A stretch of DNA of 64,000 nt, taken from the NCBI GenBank assembly GCA_045536425.1, contig JAZSNN010000015.1:62001-126000 (forward strand), read 5' to 3'. This document shows positions 7,071 through 14,711 of this stretch, in pieces (position 1 is the first letter of the stretch; each line of letters begins with the position of its first letter). The stretch comes from UBA11540 sp045536425 (lineage in GTDB: Bacteria; Bacillota; Clostridia; Oscillospirales; Ruminococcaceae). The notes beneath the pieces were generated by a model. That model did no database searches. It saw only the letters and a list, made by a program, of their open reading frames with translations, and was not told where the DNA came from. A program made the translations under genes and the position numbers.

Positions 7071-8687
7071 TTATTTTTGGCAGATAACCTCGAGGTAATC
7101 TGTCTGTTTGTTGAAGCGTGAGTTTACAGCAGGCATACAGATGATAACCTCACCGGAAGAGTATCCCGCTTCTTCCACCTGAATGAACTTGAAGTTTGTA
7201 ATTCCCGCATTTGTCAACGCAGTCATAGCTTGAGCCATATCCATACTGATAATATCAGGAACAGTTGTGTATTGGCTGCCTTTGCTTATCACAAATGAAA
7301 TTTTATAGGTATTGGCGATAAGGGCAGAGGAATCGGGGGTTTGAGAAACGATAATGCCCTCAGCAAACTCTTCGTTGTATTCATATTTCTCTTCAAAAGT
7401 AAATAGGTTTCGGTTTTCCTTGTTGCTCTTTACATCAGAGAATTTTTGACCTACAAAATTAGGAACGTTACCTTTAATGTCCTCGTGCTTAATAGTTGTG
7501 TTATGCCCGCCAAAGTTCTTTTCTATAAATGTATCAAGCTGTGGCCCGAATAGAGATCTGAACAAAAAGACACCGCAGAAACAAAGAATTACAGTTGTGA
7601 CAATCGTCGAAACGAGCATATAAGGGAACTGATTGTAGGTAACGTTGTCAGTTGTTCTTTTCTCAGGACTCTTATCTTTATGAACAGGTACAAATTCTTT
7701 AACGGCAGACAATTTTTCAAGAACATTTAATTTATTTTTACCAGTGATGCCGTCTATAAAATCTTCGACGGTCTGTGTTCTGGTGTCTGTGCTGATGCTC
7801 ATAGCTTTTTCGAGTGCGGAAGAAATAGAGCGAGGTATGTTATTGTTAATGTTGTGGCAGGGGACGAGCGTATCACGTTTGTGTCTTTCTATGGCACGTG
7901 GAGGACGAACACTTGTAAAGCAATAGTAAAGAACGGAAGCGATTGAGTATACGTCAGTCCAGGTGCCAAGCCAATTTTTCAAGCTATATTGCTCGGGAGC
8001 TGAAAAACCATCGAAAAGCTCAACATCCAAATCACTCTTGAGGGTTCTTCCTGTTTGTGTATCAAAGCCCAAAAGATAGAGTTTGCAGTGTTTGTCGACG
8101 AAGATTGTTTCGGGGGATATGCCGTAGTGAACTATTCCTTCGTTGTGAAGATCGGACAAGGATTCCAAGAAAGGAATAAACATATCGAGTGTTTCTTCGT
8201 AGGTCATATCCTCGCCGGAACTAGAGAGATAACTTTCAAGAGTTATCATTTTTTCGTATTTATAAACTATGTATACTGTGTTGTTTTCGCCTAAAATTTC
8301 GTTTACAGGCATAAGAGCGTCGTTTTTTAGGACGGCGAGTTTCTTATGAATGTCATAAAAATCTGCCATAAGAGATTTGTACTGAGCTTCATATTCAGAT
8401 TTAACCTCTACAGTTCCATTACTTAAACGATTATACATAACGGTAGGTGCAAACTCTTTGACAATTACCTTGGATTTTTGTTCAACGTCAAAAGCAATAT
8501 AAAAAGCGTGTTCACCGTTATATGAAATCAGCTTGCCGATTATGTATTTGTCCTGAAGAATTGTAAATGATTTCAAATACATCGGGGGATTGTCGACAGA
8601 GTTGTCGTTTCCGCACAATGGGCAGATACGTTCATCGTTGATTTTTTCCAGACATTTTGAGCATATAATAGTCTTTTTAGTTTCCAT
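7071..8687 (-). CDS. Zinc-ribbon, kinase-like (pseudokinase) PASTA membrane protein
   Basis: A 538-aa protein. The N-terminal zinc ribbon has C9-x2-C12 and C22-x2-C25. A protein-kinase-like domain spans about 45-315, one membrane segment about 355-377, and two C-terminal PASTA-like repeats about 403-538. The fold markers Lys77 (VIVKEF) and APEQY (230-234) remain. However, the catalytic HRD loop reads HYGISPETI at 187-195, so the Asp is replaced by Gly, and DFG reads GFD at 207-209. It is therefore predicted to be catalytically dead or highly atypical. It may scaffold or modulate PrkC-type signalling; that is inference. It has its own promoter, divergent from rpsB. ATG 8687 has AAAGGG upstream. 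Confidence 0.85.
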   Translation of the reverse strand: METKKTIICSKCLEKINDERICPLCGNDNSVDNPPMYLKSFTILQDKYIIGKLISYNGEHAFYIAFDVEQKSKVIVKEFAPTVMYNRLSNGTVEVKSEYEAQYKSLMADFYDIHKKLAVLKNDALMPVNEILGENNTVYIVYKYEKMITLESYLSSSGEDMTYEETLDMFIPFLESLSDLHNEGIVHYGISPETIFVDKHCKLYLLGFDTQTGRTLKSDLDVELFDGFSAPEQYSLKNWLGTWTDVYSIASVLYYCFTSVRPPRAIERHKRDTLVPCHNINNNIPRSISSALEKAMSISTDTRTQTVEDFIDGITGKNKLNVLEKLSAVKEFVPVHKDKSPEKRTTDNVTYNQFPYMLVSTIVTTVILCFCGVFLFRSLFGPQLDTFIEKNFGGHNTTIKHEDIKGNVPNFVGQKFSDVKSNKENRNLFTFEEKYEYNEEFAEGIIVSQTPDSSALIANTYKISFVISKGSQYTTVPDIISMDMAQAMTALTNAGITNFKFIQVEEAGYSSGEVIICMPAVNSRFNKQTDYLEVICQK

Positions 8688-8704
8688 AATATCACCCTTT
8701 TTAT

Positions 8705-8733
8705 ATTGTACATTGAAACTTAAAAATAGTCAA
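8705..8733 (-). promoter_or_regulatory. Promoter of the pseudokinase gene
   Basis: On the minus strand -35 TTGACT (8733-8728), 17-bp spacer, -10 TACAAT (8710-8705), about 18 nt upstream of the ATG at 8687. Confidence 0.7.
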
Positions 8734-8766
8734 CAGTGCAGTGTTTAAGTTTTTTTAAAATAACAC

Positions 8767-8795
8767 TTGCAAAATGGAAATACTTGTGATATAAT
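8767..8795 (+). promoter_or_regulatory. Promoter of rpsB-tsf
   Basis: -35 TTGCAA, 17-bp spacer, consensus -10 TATAAT with an upstream TG. It gives an rpsB leader of about 100 nt. Confidence 0.85.
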
Positions 8796-8821
8796 GTTTC
8801 AGAAAACGCACGTTTTATGAT

Positions 8822-8857
8822 TATTCTGTCGGTGCCTTGTATAAAGGTAACAGAATA
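8822..8857 (+). promoter_or_regulatory. Leader hairpin before rpsB
   Basis: TATTCTGT (8822-8829) pairs exactly with ACAGAATA (8850-8857), and the inner GCCTT/AAGGT can extend the stem. It lies in the rpsB 5' leader, where an S2 autoregulatory structure would be expected. Whether S2 binds it cannot be told from sequence. Confidence 0.45.
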
Positions 8858-8901
8858 AGAAGAGTAAAACGGAAGAAAATAACCATTCAGGAGGAAAAAC
8901 A

Positions 8902-9627
8902 ATGGGCGTTGTATCAATGAAACAACTTTTGGAGGCCGGCGTACATTTCGGTCACCAGACAAGAAGATGGAACCCTAAAATGGCTGAGTACATCTTCACA
9001 GAAAGAAACGGTATCTACATCATCGACCTGCAGAAAACCGTTAAGAAGCTTGAGGAAGCTTACAACTTTGTTAAAGAAGTTTCCGAGAGCGGAAAATCTG
9101 TTCTTTTCGTAGGAACAAAGAAACAGGCTCAGGATTCCGTAAAGGAAGAAGCTGAGAGAGCAGGAGTTCATTTTGTAAATGCAAGATGGCTCGGCGGTAT
9201 GATGACAAACTTCAAGACCATTCGCACAAGAATTAAGCGTCTTGAGCAGCTTCATCAGATGGAAACTGACGGAACATTTGAACTTCTTCCCAAGAAGGAA
9301 GTTGTTAAACTCAACCTTGAAATTGAAAAGCTTGAGAAGTTCCTCGGCGGTATCAAGAATATGAATTCTCTTCCCGGTGCACTCTTTGTAGTTGACCCCC
9401 GCAAGGAAAAGATCGCTGTAGCAGAGGCTAAAAAGCTCGGTATTCCGGTAGTTGCTATCGTTGATACCAACTGCGATCCTGACGAGGTTGATTACGTTAT
9501 CCCCGGAAACGACGATGCTATCCGTGCAGTTAAGCTTATCGCTCAGTGCATGGCTGACGCTATCATCGAGGGTAGACAGGGCGAGCAGATGGCTGCTCCT
9601 GCTGAAGAAGAGGCAGCTGCTGAATAA
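8902..9627 (+). CDS. rpsB: 30S ribosomal protein S2
   Basis: S2 protein of 241 aa. Conserved blocks are MKQLLEAGVHFGHQTRRWNP at the N terminus, IYIIDLQKT, VLFVGTKKQAQ, RWLGGMMTNFKT, LPGALFVVDP and IPVVAIVDTNCDPD. It binds the head/platform region of the 30S subunit. A strong SD (AGGAGG) precedes the ATG. The C-terminal tail is rich in Ala and Glu, as usual. It is cotranscribed with tsf through a leaky intergenic hairpin. Codon use is strongly biased, typical of a highly expressed gene. Confidence 0.98.
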   Translation: MGVVSMKQLLEAGVHFGHQTRRWNPKMAEYIFTERNGIYIIDLQKTVKKLEEAYNFVKEVSESGKSVLFVGTKKQAQDSVKEEAERAGVHFVNARWLGGMMTNFKTIRTRIKRLEQLHQMETDGTFELLPKKEVVKLNLEIEKLEKFLGGIKNMNSLPGALFVVDPRKEKIAVAEAKKLGIPVVAIVDTNCDPDEVDYVIPGNDDAIRAVKLIAQCMADAIIEGRQGEQMAAPAEEEAAAE

Positions 9628-9640
9628 TAAAATAAAGACA

Positions 9641-9677
9641 AAATTGCATAGTGAGTCTTTTCACTATGCAATTTTTT
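9641..9677 (+). terminator. Attenuator-like hairpin between rpsB and tsf
   Basis: 14-bp perfect arms AAATTGCATAGTGA and TCACTATGCAATTT with a 6-nt loop, then a T run. It lies between rpsB and tsf, which has no other visible promoter, so it probably reduces rather than stops transcription into tsf. Confidence 0.75.
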
Positions 9678-9694
9678 GAATTAGGAGGATAATT

Positions 9695-10618
9695 ATGGCT
9701 TTTACAGCTAAAGATGTACAGGCACTTAGAGAAAGAACCGGATGCGGTATGATGGATTGTAAAAAAGCTCTTACCGAATCTAATGGTGATATGGATAAGG
9801 CAGTAGAGCTTCTTCGTGAGAAGGGACTTGCTGCTGCAGAGAAGAAATCCGGACGTATCGCTGCAGAAGGTATCGTTACCGCTATCGTTGACGAAGCAAC
9901 TAATGTTGGTGTTGTTATCGAGGTTAACTCCGAGACAGACTTCGTTGCTAAGAACGCTGACTTCCAGAATTTTGTTGTTGCATGTGCAAAGACTGTTGCT
10001 GCTGCTAACCCTGCAGACGTTGATGCACTTCTTAACGCTACACTTTGCGGAGAGAATATAACAGTTGCCGATGCACTTAGAGAGAAGATTCTTGTTATCG
10101 GCGAGAATATGAAGATCAGACGTTTTGAGAGATACGAAGGCATTGTTACAACATACGTACACGGCGCTGGCAGAATCGGTGTTATGGTTAAGTTAGACAC
10201 AGATGTTGACGCTTCCAAGCCTGAATTCAAAGAGTTTGCAAAGGATATCGCTATGCAGGTTGCTGCTGCTAACCCTGCATACCTTGATGAAGCTGCTGTA
10301 CCTGCAGAAGTCATCACTAAGGAAAAAGAAATCCTTATGGCTCAGATCGCAAACGATCCCAAGTCGGCTAACAAGCCCGAAGCTGTTATCGCTAAGATGG
10401 TTGAAGGTAAAATTGGCAAGTACTACAAGGAGAACTGCCTCGTAAATCAGCTCTTTGTTAAGGATCCCGATCTCACAATCACAAAGTATGTTGATAACAA
10501 AGCAAAAGAGTTTGGCGGTAACATTTCTATTGTTTCTTACGTTCGTTTTGAAAAGGGCGAAGGCCTTGAGAAACGTGAAGACAACTTTGCTGATGAAGTT
10601 GCTAGTATGATGAAATAA
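9695..10618 (+). CDS. tsf: Translation elongation factor Ts
   Basis: Guanine-nucleotide exchange factor for EF-Tu, 307 aa. The N-terminal UBA-like domain has VQALRERTGCGMMDCKKAL, and the core contains the family motif EVNSETDFVAKN (about residues 71-82). The dimerisation and coiled-coil parts follow. ATG has AGGAGG upstream. It sits after rpsB as in most bacteria and ends in a terminator 20 nt past the stop. The codon bias is strong, with many GCT and GTT codons, which also produces spurious ORFs in other frames. Confidence 0.98.
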   Translation: MAFTAKDVQALRERTGCGMMDCKKALTESNGDMDKAVELLREKGLAAAEKKSGRIAAEGIVTAIVDEATNVGVVIEVNSETDFVAKNADFQNFVVACAKTVAAANPADVDALLNATLCGENITVADALREKILVIGENMKIRRFERYEGIVTTYVHGAGRIGVMVKLDTDVDASKPEFKEFAKDIAMQVAAANPAYLDEAAVPAEVITKEKEILMAQIANDPKSANKPEAVIAKMVEGKIGKYYKENCLVNQLFVKDPDLTITKYVDNKAKEFGGNISIVSYVRFEKGEGLEKREDNFADEVASMMK

Positions 10619-10638
10619 TAGCTTTGCTATTAAATATT

Positions 10639-10668
10639 AAGGACGATGTAAAAGCATCGTCCTTTTAT
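10639..10668 (+). terminator. Terminator of rpsB-tsf
   Basis: AAGGACGATG-TAAAAG-CATCGTCCTT followed by TTATAT; a clear intrinsic terminator after tsf. Confidence 0.9.
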
Positions 10669-10692
10669 ATTTGCTAAAATTTATTGTAAATA

Positions 10693-10721
10693 TTGACATT
10701 ATTGCAAATTGATGCTATTAT
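10693..10721 (+). promoter_or_regulatory. Promoter of the dapA-dapB-lysA operon
   Basis: Consensus -35 TTGACA, 17-bp spacer, -10 TATTAT, placed just before the lysine riboswitch. Confidence 0.85.
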
Positions 10722-10742
10722 ATATAGCGATATAGTTAATTA

Positions 10743-10910
10743 AGGATAGAGGCGCACTTCACAAAAAGTATCGCGCGGTTGCAGACTTTCGCAAAGTTTT
10801 GCCGTTCGTGAAAGGTGTGGGTGCCGAAGACAACCGAGGCGTAAGGTTGCGTCTGGTAGGACGGAATAATATCTGTCATACTGCCGCTTTTTAAGCAGAG
10901 AGCTATCTTA
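10743..10910 (+). promoter_or_regulatory. Lysine riboswitch (L-box)
   Basis: L-box blocks are present in order: GGATAGAGGCGC, AAAAAGTATCGCGCGG, GAAAGGTGTGGGTGCCGAAG, GGTTGCGTCTGG, CTGTCATACTGCCGC and AGAGAGCTATCT, which closes P1. The 3' P1 strand GCTATCT (10902-10908) can alternatively pair with AGATAGC (10960-10966), which overlaps the terminator's 5' arm. This gives a visible terminator/antiterminator switch. The stretch 10619-11035 without a gene holds only the tsf terminator, promoter, riboswitch and its terminator. Confidence 0.93.
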
Positions 10911-10961
10911 ATTATTATCGAAGCACAGGTATGCCTATGTTATGTTTCGATGTAGTTAGAG

Positions 10962-10991
10962 ATAGCCGATTTGCGTCGGCTATTTATTTTT
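10962..10991 (+). terminator. Lysine riboswitch terminator
   Basis: ATAGCCGA-TTTGCG-TCGGCTAT followed by TTATTTTTG. It is mutually exclusive with the antiterminator pairing of 10902-10908 with 10960-10966. A separate hairpin, ATCGAA (10917-10922) with TTCGAT (10947-10952), lies between them. Confidence 0.88.
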
Positions 10992-11035
10992 GTTTAAAAC
11001 AGCGTGTATTCTACAATGCTGAAAGGAACGATTTT

Positions 11036-11926
11036 ATGAAGAACAACACAATTTTTACAGGAGCAGCAACAGCGATAGTTACACCTCTCACCAAGGACGG
11101 CATTGACTACGTTGCTTTCAAAAAGCTTATCGAATGGCAGATAGCACAAGGAATCGACGCTATTGTTGTATGTGGAACTACTGGTGAAGGATCAACTCTC
11201 ACTGACGATGAACACCGAGAGGCTATTAAATTTGCGGTAGACACCGTTGCGGGCAGAATACCCGTTATCGCAGGTACCGGCTCTAACGATACAGATTACG
11301 CGGTAGATTTAACAAAATTTTCTTGCGACGTAGGCGCTGACGCAATGTTGGTTGTAACGCCTTATTATAACAAGGCAACTCAAAAGGGTCTTATTAAAAT
11401 GTATGAAGTTATTGCCGACGCTAGTACTAAACCGCTTATACTTTACAACGTTCCTTCCAGAACGGGAGTAAATATTGAACCTAGCACTTATCTTGCTCTT
11501 GCAGATCATCCTATGATAAGTGCTATAAAAGAAGCAAACGGCAATTTCTCAAAAATTGCTGAAACCGCCGCTCTTGTCGGCGACAAGCTTGACATCTATT
11601 CAGGAAACGATGATCAGGTAGTTCCGATCCTTTCTCTTGGAGGAAAGGGAGTCATTTCTGTACTTTCCAATCTTCTTCCCACCGAGACAAGCCGTATGTG
11701 CAAGCTTTTCTTTGAAGGCAAGGTTGCAGAAAGTGCAAAGATGCAGCTTGATTATCTGCCTCTTATCAATGCTTTGTTCAGTGAAGTGAATCCTATTCCC
11801 GTAAAAGCAGCTATGGCTGCTATGGGCTATTGCGAAAACTACCTTAGACTTCCTTTAACTCCTATGGAAGAAGCTCACTATAATGTCCTTATTGATAATA
11901 TGAAAAAAGTTGGAATCAAGGTCTGA
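11036..11926 (+). CDS. dapA: 4-hydroxy-tetrahydrodipicolinate synthase DapA
   Basis: Condenses pyruvate with aspartate semialdehyde, the first committed step to diaminopimelate and lysine. The 296-aa reading uses the ATG at 11036 with GAAAGGA upstream; an upstream in-frame extension lies in the riboswitch terminator and is rejected. Motifs are GTTGEGSTLTDDEH, VTPYYNKATQKG, the Tyr of YNVPSRTG, and the Schiff-base lysine in AIKEANG. It opens a lysine-riboswitch operon with dapB and lysA. Besides lysine it supplies dipicolinate for spores and meso-DAP for the wall (family knowledge). Confidence 0.97.
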   Translation: MKNNTIFTGAATAIVTPLTKDGIDYVAFKKLIEWQIAQGIDAIVVCGTTGEGSTLTDDEHREAIKFAVDTVAGRIPVIAGTGSNDTDYAVDLTKFSCDVGADAMLVVTPYYNKATQKGLIKMYEVIADASTKPLILYNVPSRTGVNIEPSTYLALADHPMISAIKEANGNFSKIAETAALVGDKLDIYSGNDDQVVPILSLGGKGVISVLSNLLPTETSRMCKLFFEGKVAESAKMQLDYLPLINALFSEVNPIPVKAAMAAMGYCENYLRLPLTPMEEAHYNVLIDNMKKVGIKV

Positions 11927-11945
11927 CTTTTGAAAGGATAAAGCA

Positions 11946-12680
11946 ATGAAGATAATTATCAATGGTATCAACGGCAGAATGGGAAAAGAAGTATCCAAGC
12001 TTGTTTGTGAGGGCTTTTGTAATTCCGAACTTGCTGCGGGTGTCGATGTCTATTCCGACAACGAGGATGTGTATACAAAGCTGTCCGACTACAGCGGTCC
12101 TGTTGATTGCGTGATTGACTTTTCGAGCCATCTTGCAACAAAAGATTTGCTTGGTTACTGTGTTGCAAGAAAACTCCCTGTTGTTATTGCAACTACGGGT
12201 CATTCAAAGGAAGAAAACGATCTCATTGAAAAGGCTGCCGATAAAATTCCAGTGTTTTTTTCTGCTAATATGTCGCTTGGTGTAGCTTTGCTTGCTTCAC
12301 TTGCCAGAACTGTAGCAAAGACGATGCGTGGAGCGAATATTGAGATTGTTGAAAAGCATCACAATAGAAAAGTTGATGTTCCCAGCGGAACAGCTCTTTT
12401 GATTGCAAAAGAGATAAAACAAGAGCTACAGGATTATGAGCTTTTAGTAGGAAGAAACGAGAACGGAAAACGTCCTGAAAAGGAAATTGGAATACACTCG
12501 TTGCGACTCGGAAATATCGTTGGTGAACATGAGGTAATAGTTGCTACCGATTCTCAGGTAATAACCCTAAAGCACGAGGCACAGAGCAGGTCTCTGTTTG
12601 CAGAAGGCGCTTTAGATGCAGCTCGTTTCATATGTGGAAAGCAACCCGGCTTGTATAGTATGAAAGACCTAGTAAAATAA
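11946..12680 (+). CDS. dapB: 4-hydroxy-tetrahydrodipicolinate reductase DapB
   Basis: NAD(P)H-dependent reductase of 244 aa that acts on the DapA product. The Rossmann motif NGINGRMGKEV lies at the N terminus. The catalytic segment EKHHNRKVDVPSGTA carries the conserved histidines, lysine and Ser/Gly/Thr that bind substrate. It starts 19 nt after dapA with AAAGGA upstream. It is part of the lysine-regulated operon dapA-dapB-lysA. The intermediate diaminopimelate genes are not in this window. Confidence 0.97.
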   Translation: MKIIINGINGRMGKEVSKLVCEGFCNSELAAGVDVYSDNEDVYTKLSDYSGPVDCVIDFSSHLATKDLLGYCVARKLPVVIATTGHSKEENDLIEKAADKIPVFFSANMSLGVALLASLARTVAKTMRGANIEIVEKHHNRKVDVPSGTALLIAKEIKQELQDYELLVGRNENGKRPEKEIGIHSLRLGNIVGEHEVIVATDSQVITLKHEAQSRSLFAEGALDAARFICGKQPGLYSMKDLVK

Positions 12681-12699
12681 AACTTGCAGGTGAATTTTG

Positions 12700-14001
12700 A
12701 TGTACACACAAAACAATTTACTGATAAATGAAAAGGGACACCTCTCTTTTTGTGGAATAGATACTGTGGAACTTGCTAAAAAATATGCAACTCCTCTTTA
12801 TCTTTTGGACGAAGAGGGAGTTCGTCAGCGCTGTAGAACCTATCGCGATGCAATGAAAAGATATTTTGGCGAAAAGTCTATGCCGCTTTTTGCAAGCAAG
12901 GCGCTTTCTTTCAAGAGAATATATGAAATTATCAACGAAGAAGGCATCGGTACCGATATTGTTTCGTCGGGTGAGCTATATACCGCAATGAAAGCAGGAT
13001 TTCCGATGGAAAAGGCGTATTTTCACGGAAATAATAAGACGGCTTTTGATATCCAATATGGTATGGATTGCAAAATTGGCTACTTTGTATGTGACAACGA
13101 GTGGGAAATCAACGAGATAAATAGCGAAGCCGAAAAACGTGGAATAAAGCAAAAGGTACTTCTAAGATTGAGCCCCGGAATAGACCCTCATACGCATAAG
13201 GCGATTTCTACTGGTAGAGTTGATTCAAAGTTTGGTGTTGCTATCGAAACAGGACAAGCCGAAAAATTTGTTAAATATGTTTTGGGGCTTTCCAACATTG
13301 AACTTATGGGCTTTCATTGTCACATAGGCTCTCAAATATTCGAGTTTACTCCTTTTACTGATGCTGCAAAGATTATGCTGGACTTTGTCGCTCATATCAA
13401 AAAAGAATATGGCTACACAACTAAAGAACTCAATCTTGGCGGAGGAATGGGCATTAGGTACCTTGAGGAACATCCTCAGGTTGATTATGCTGAGAACATT
13501 AAAACAATAGCAGACCTCATCAAAAACAAGTGTGCCGACCTTGATATAGAGATGCCCGCTATATTGATGGAGCCAGGTAGAAGTATTGTAGCAGATAATG
13601 GTATAACGCTCTATACTGTTGGCGGAATTAAAGAAATTACCGGTTTCAAAAACTACGTTTCGATAGATGGTGGTATGCCTGACAATCCGCGCTATGCGCT
13701 CTATCAATCACCATATACTGTTGTAAACGCAACAAGGGCAGATATACCTGCTGATTATATCTGTACTGTTGCGGGAAGATGCTGTGAAAGCGGTGACTTG
13801 ATACAAGAGGATATAAAGCTTCAAAAGCCCGAAAAGGATGATATACTAGCGGTTTTGGGAACAGGAGCATATAACTACTCTATGGCATCTAACTATAACA
13901 GAATTCCAAAACCTCCGGTTATCTTGATTGATAAGGACGGAAACGACTACATAGGTGTAAAGAGAGAAACATTTGAGGATGTTGCTCGAAACGACGTATA
14001 A
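12700..14001 (+). CDS. lysA: Diaminopimelate decarboxylase LysA
   Basis: PLP enzyme of 433 aa that converts meso-diaminopimelate to lysine, the last step. An alanine-racemase-type barrel carries the PLP lysine in FASKALS (about 66-72). HIGSQIFE and the phosphate-binding GGGMGIRY follow, then EPGRSIV, and CCESGD near the C terminus with the active-site Cys of the partner subunit. ATG 12700 is preferred over the adjacent TTG at 12697 because of AGGTG upstream. It is the last gene of the lysine-riboswitch operon and ends in a terminator. Confidence 0.97.
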   Translation: MYTQNNLLINEKGHLSFCGIDTVELAKKYATPLYLLDEEGVRQRCRTYRDAMKRYFGEKSMPLFASKALSFKRIYEIINEEGIGTDIVSSGELYTAMKAGFPMEKAYFHGNNKTAFDIQYGMDCKIGYFVCDNEWEINEINSEAEKRGIKQKVLLRLSPGIDPHTHKAISTGRVDSKFGVAIETGQAEKFVKYVLGLSNIELMGFHCHIGSQIFEFTPFTDAAKIMLDFVAHIKKEYGYTTKELNLGGGMGIRYLEEHPQVDYAENIKTIADLIKNKCADLDIEMPAILMEPGRSIVADNGITLYTVGGIKEITGFKNYVSIDGGMPDNPRYALYQSPYTVVNATRADIPADYICTVAGRCCESGDLIQEDIKLQKPEKDDILAVLGTGAYNYSMASNYNRIPKPPVILIDKDGNDYIGVKRETFEDVARNDV

Positions 14002-14004
14002 AAC

Positions 14005-14033
14005 AAACCCTGCTGATTTTCAGCAGGGTTTTT
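14005..14033. terminator. Bidirectional terminator between lysA and fumarase beta
   Basis: AAACCCTGCTG-ATTTT-CAGCAGGGTTT followed by TT; convergent genes flank it and both strands offer T-rich ends. Confidence 0.88.
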
Positions 14034-14036
14034 ATA

Positions 14037-14552
14037 CTAGAATATGCTGTTTCCGTTGCAGTCGATACCTACAATTAAAGGAAAGTTATCAAGTTCTAAC
14101 TTTTTTACCGATTCACAACCCAAAAAATCAAAGGCGACAACCTGTGAACTTTTGATACAACGGGCGGCTAAAGCACCTGCACCACCGAGTGCACAGAGGT
14201 ATATAGCCCTATTTCGAACGATAGCATCAACGACTTCTTTGTTTCTTGGACCTTTACCAATCATTGCGTAAAGTCCCAAATCCAACAAAGCGGGAGCGTA
14301 GGGGTCCATTCGGCTTGAAGTGGTGGGACCACACGAGCCAATAGCTAGATTAGGTGGGGTTTCAGTAGGACCTGCATAATATATGACAGAGTCCTTAATA
14401 GGAAAGGGGAGAGGCTCATCGTGTTTAATAAGATTGGAGAGGCGTTTGTGCACGGCATCTCGAGCGGTATAAACAGTTCCGCTGAGTAGAATTCTATCTC
14501 CACACTTCAGGCTTGGAATAACCTCTCGCAACTGATTGGTATTGACTAACAT
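14037..14552 (-). CDS. Fumarate hydratase class I, beta (C-terminal) subunit
   Basis: 171-aa protein matching the C-terminal domain of class I (Fe-S) fumarases and L-tartrate dehydratase beta subunits: GDRILLSGTVYTARDAVHKR, YYAGPTETPPN, GSCGPTTSSRMDPY and MIGKGPRN. Family members need an alpha subunit that carries the [4Fe-4S] cluster. That gene is usually adjacent but is not in this window. The ATG at 14552 has AAAGGTGG upstream and lies 7 nt from the end of the out-of-frame tail of the DivIVA gene. Fumarase and tartrate dehydratase cannot be told apart from the beta subunit alone. Confidence 0.88.
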   Translation of the reverse strand: MLVNTNQLREVIPSLKCGDRILLSGTVYTARDAVHKRLSNLIKHDEPLPFPIKDSVIYYAGPTETPPNLAIGSCGPTTSSRMDPYAPALLDLGLYAMIGKGPRNKEVVDAIVRNRAIYLCALGGAGALAARCIKSSQVVAFDFLGCESVKKLELDNFPLIVGIDCNGNSIF

Positions 14553-14558
14553 GGCGAT

Positions 14559-14711
14559 TTAATTGAACCACCTTTTCAACAATTCGAGGAAATCAACCTT
14601 TTTCTTTTTGCGAATATAGATTTTTCTAGTAGGGGAAGGGACGGTACTTTGGATTATGCCGCGTTCCTTTGCCATGCCGTCTTTAACATGGCTTTCGGCT
14701 AACGGCTCATC
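14559..14711 (-). other. Out-of-frame 50-codon continuation of the DivIVA-domain gene
   Basis: After the T7 run (A7 at 14712-14718 on +), the next frame stays open for 50 codons. It starts DEPLAESHVKDGMAKERG and ends in a basic tail IRKKKKVDFLELLKRWFN before TAA at 14559-14561, just before the fumarase beta start. The length, charged composition and tight spacing suggest it is the true C terminus of the upstream protein. One T too many, or a +1 shift at UUU-UGA-U, would explain it. Confidence 0.6.

Noticed and set aside
9563..10317. Two long minus-strand frames opposite tsf
   Set aside because: They mirror the strongly biased GCT/GTT codons of tsf and show no family match.
10931..11035. N-terminal extension of DapA
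   Set aside because: It would be translated from the riboswitch terminator and does not match the family N terminus; ATG 11036 with an SD is better.
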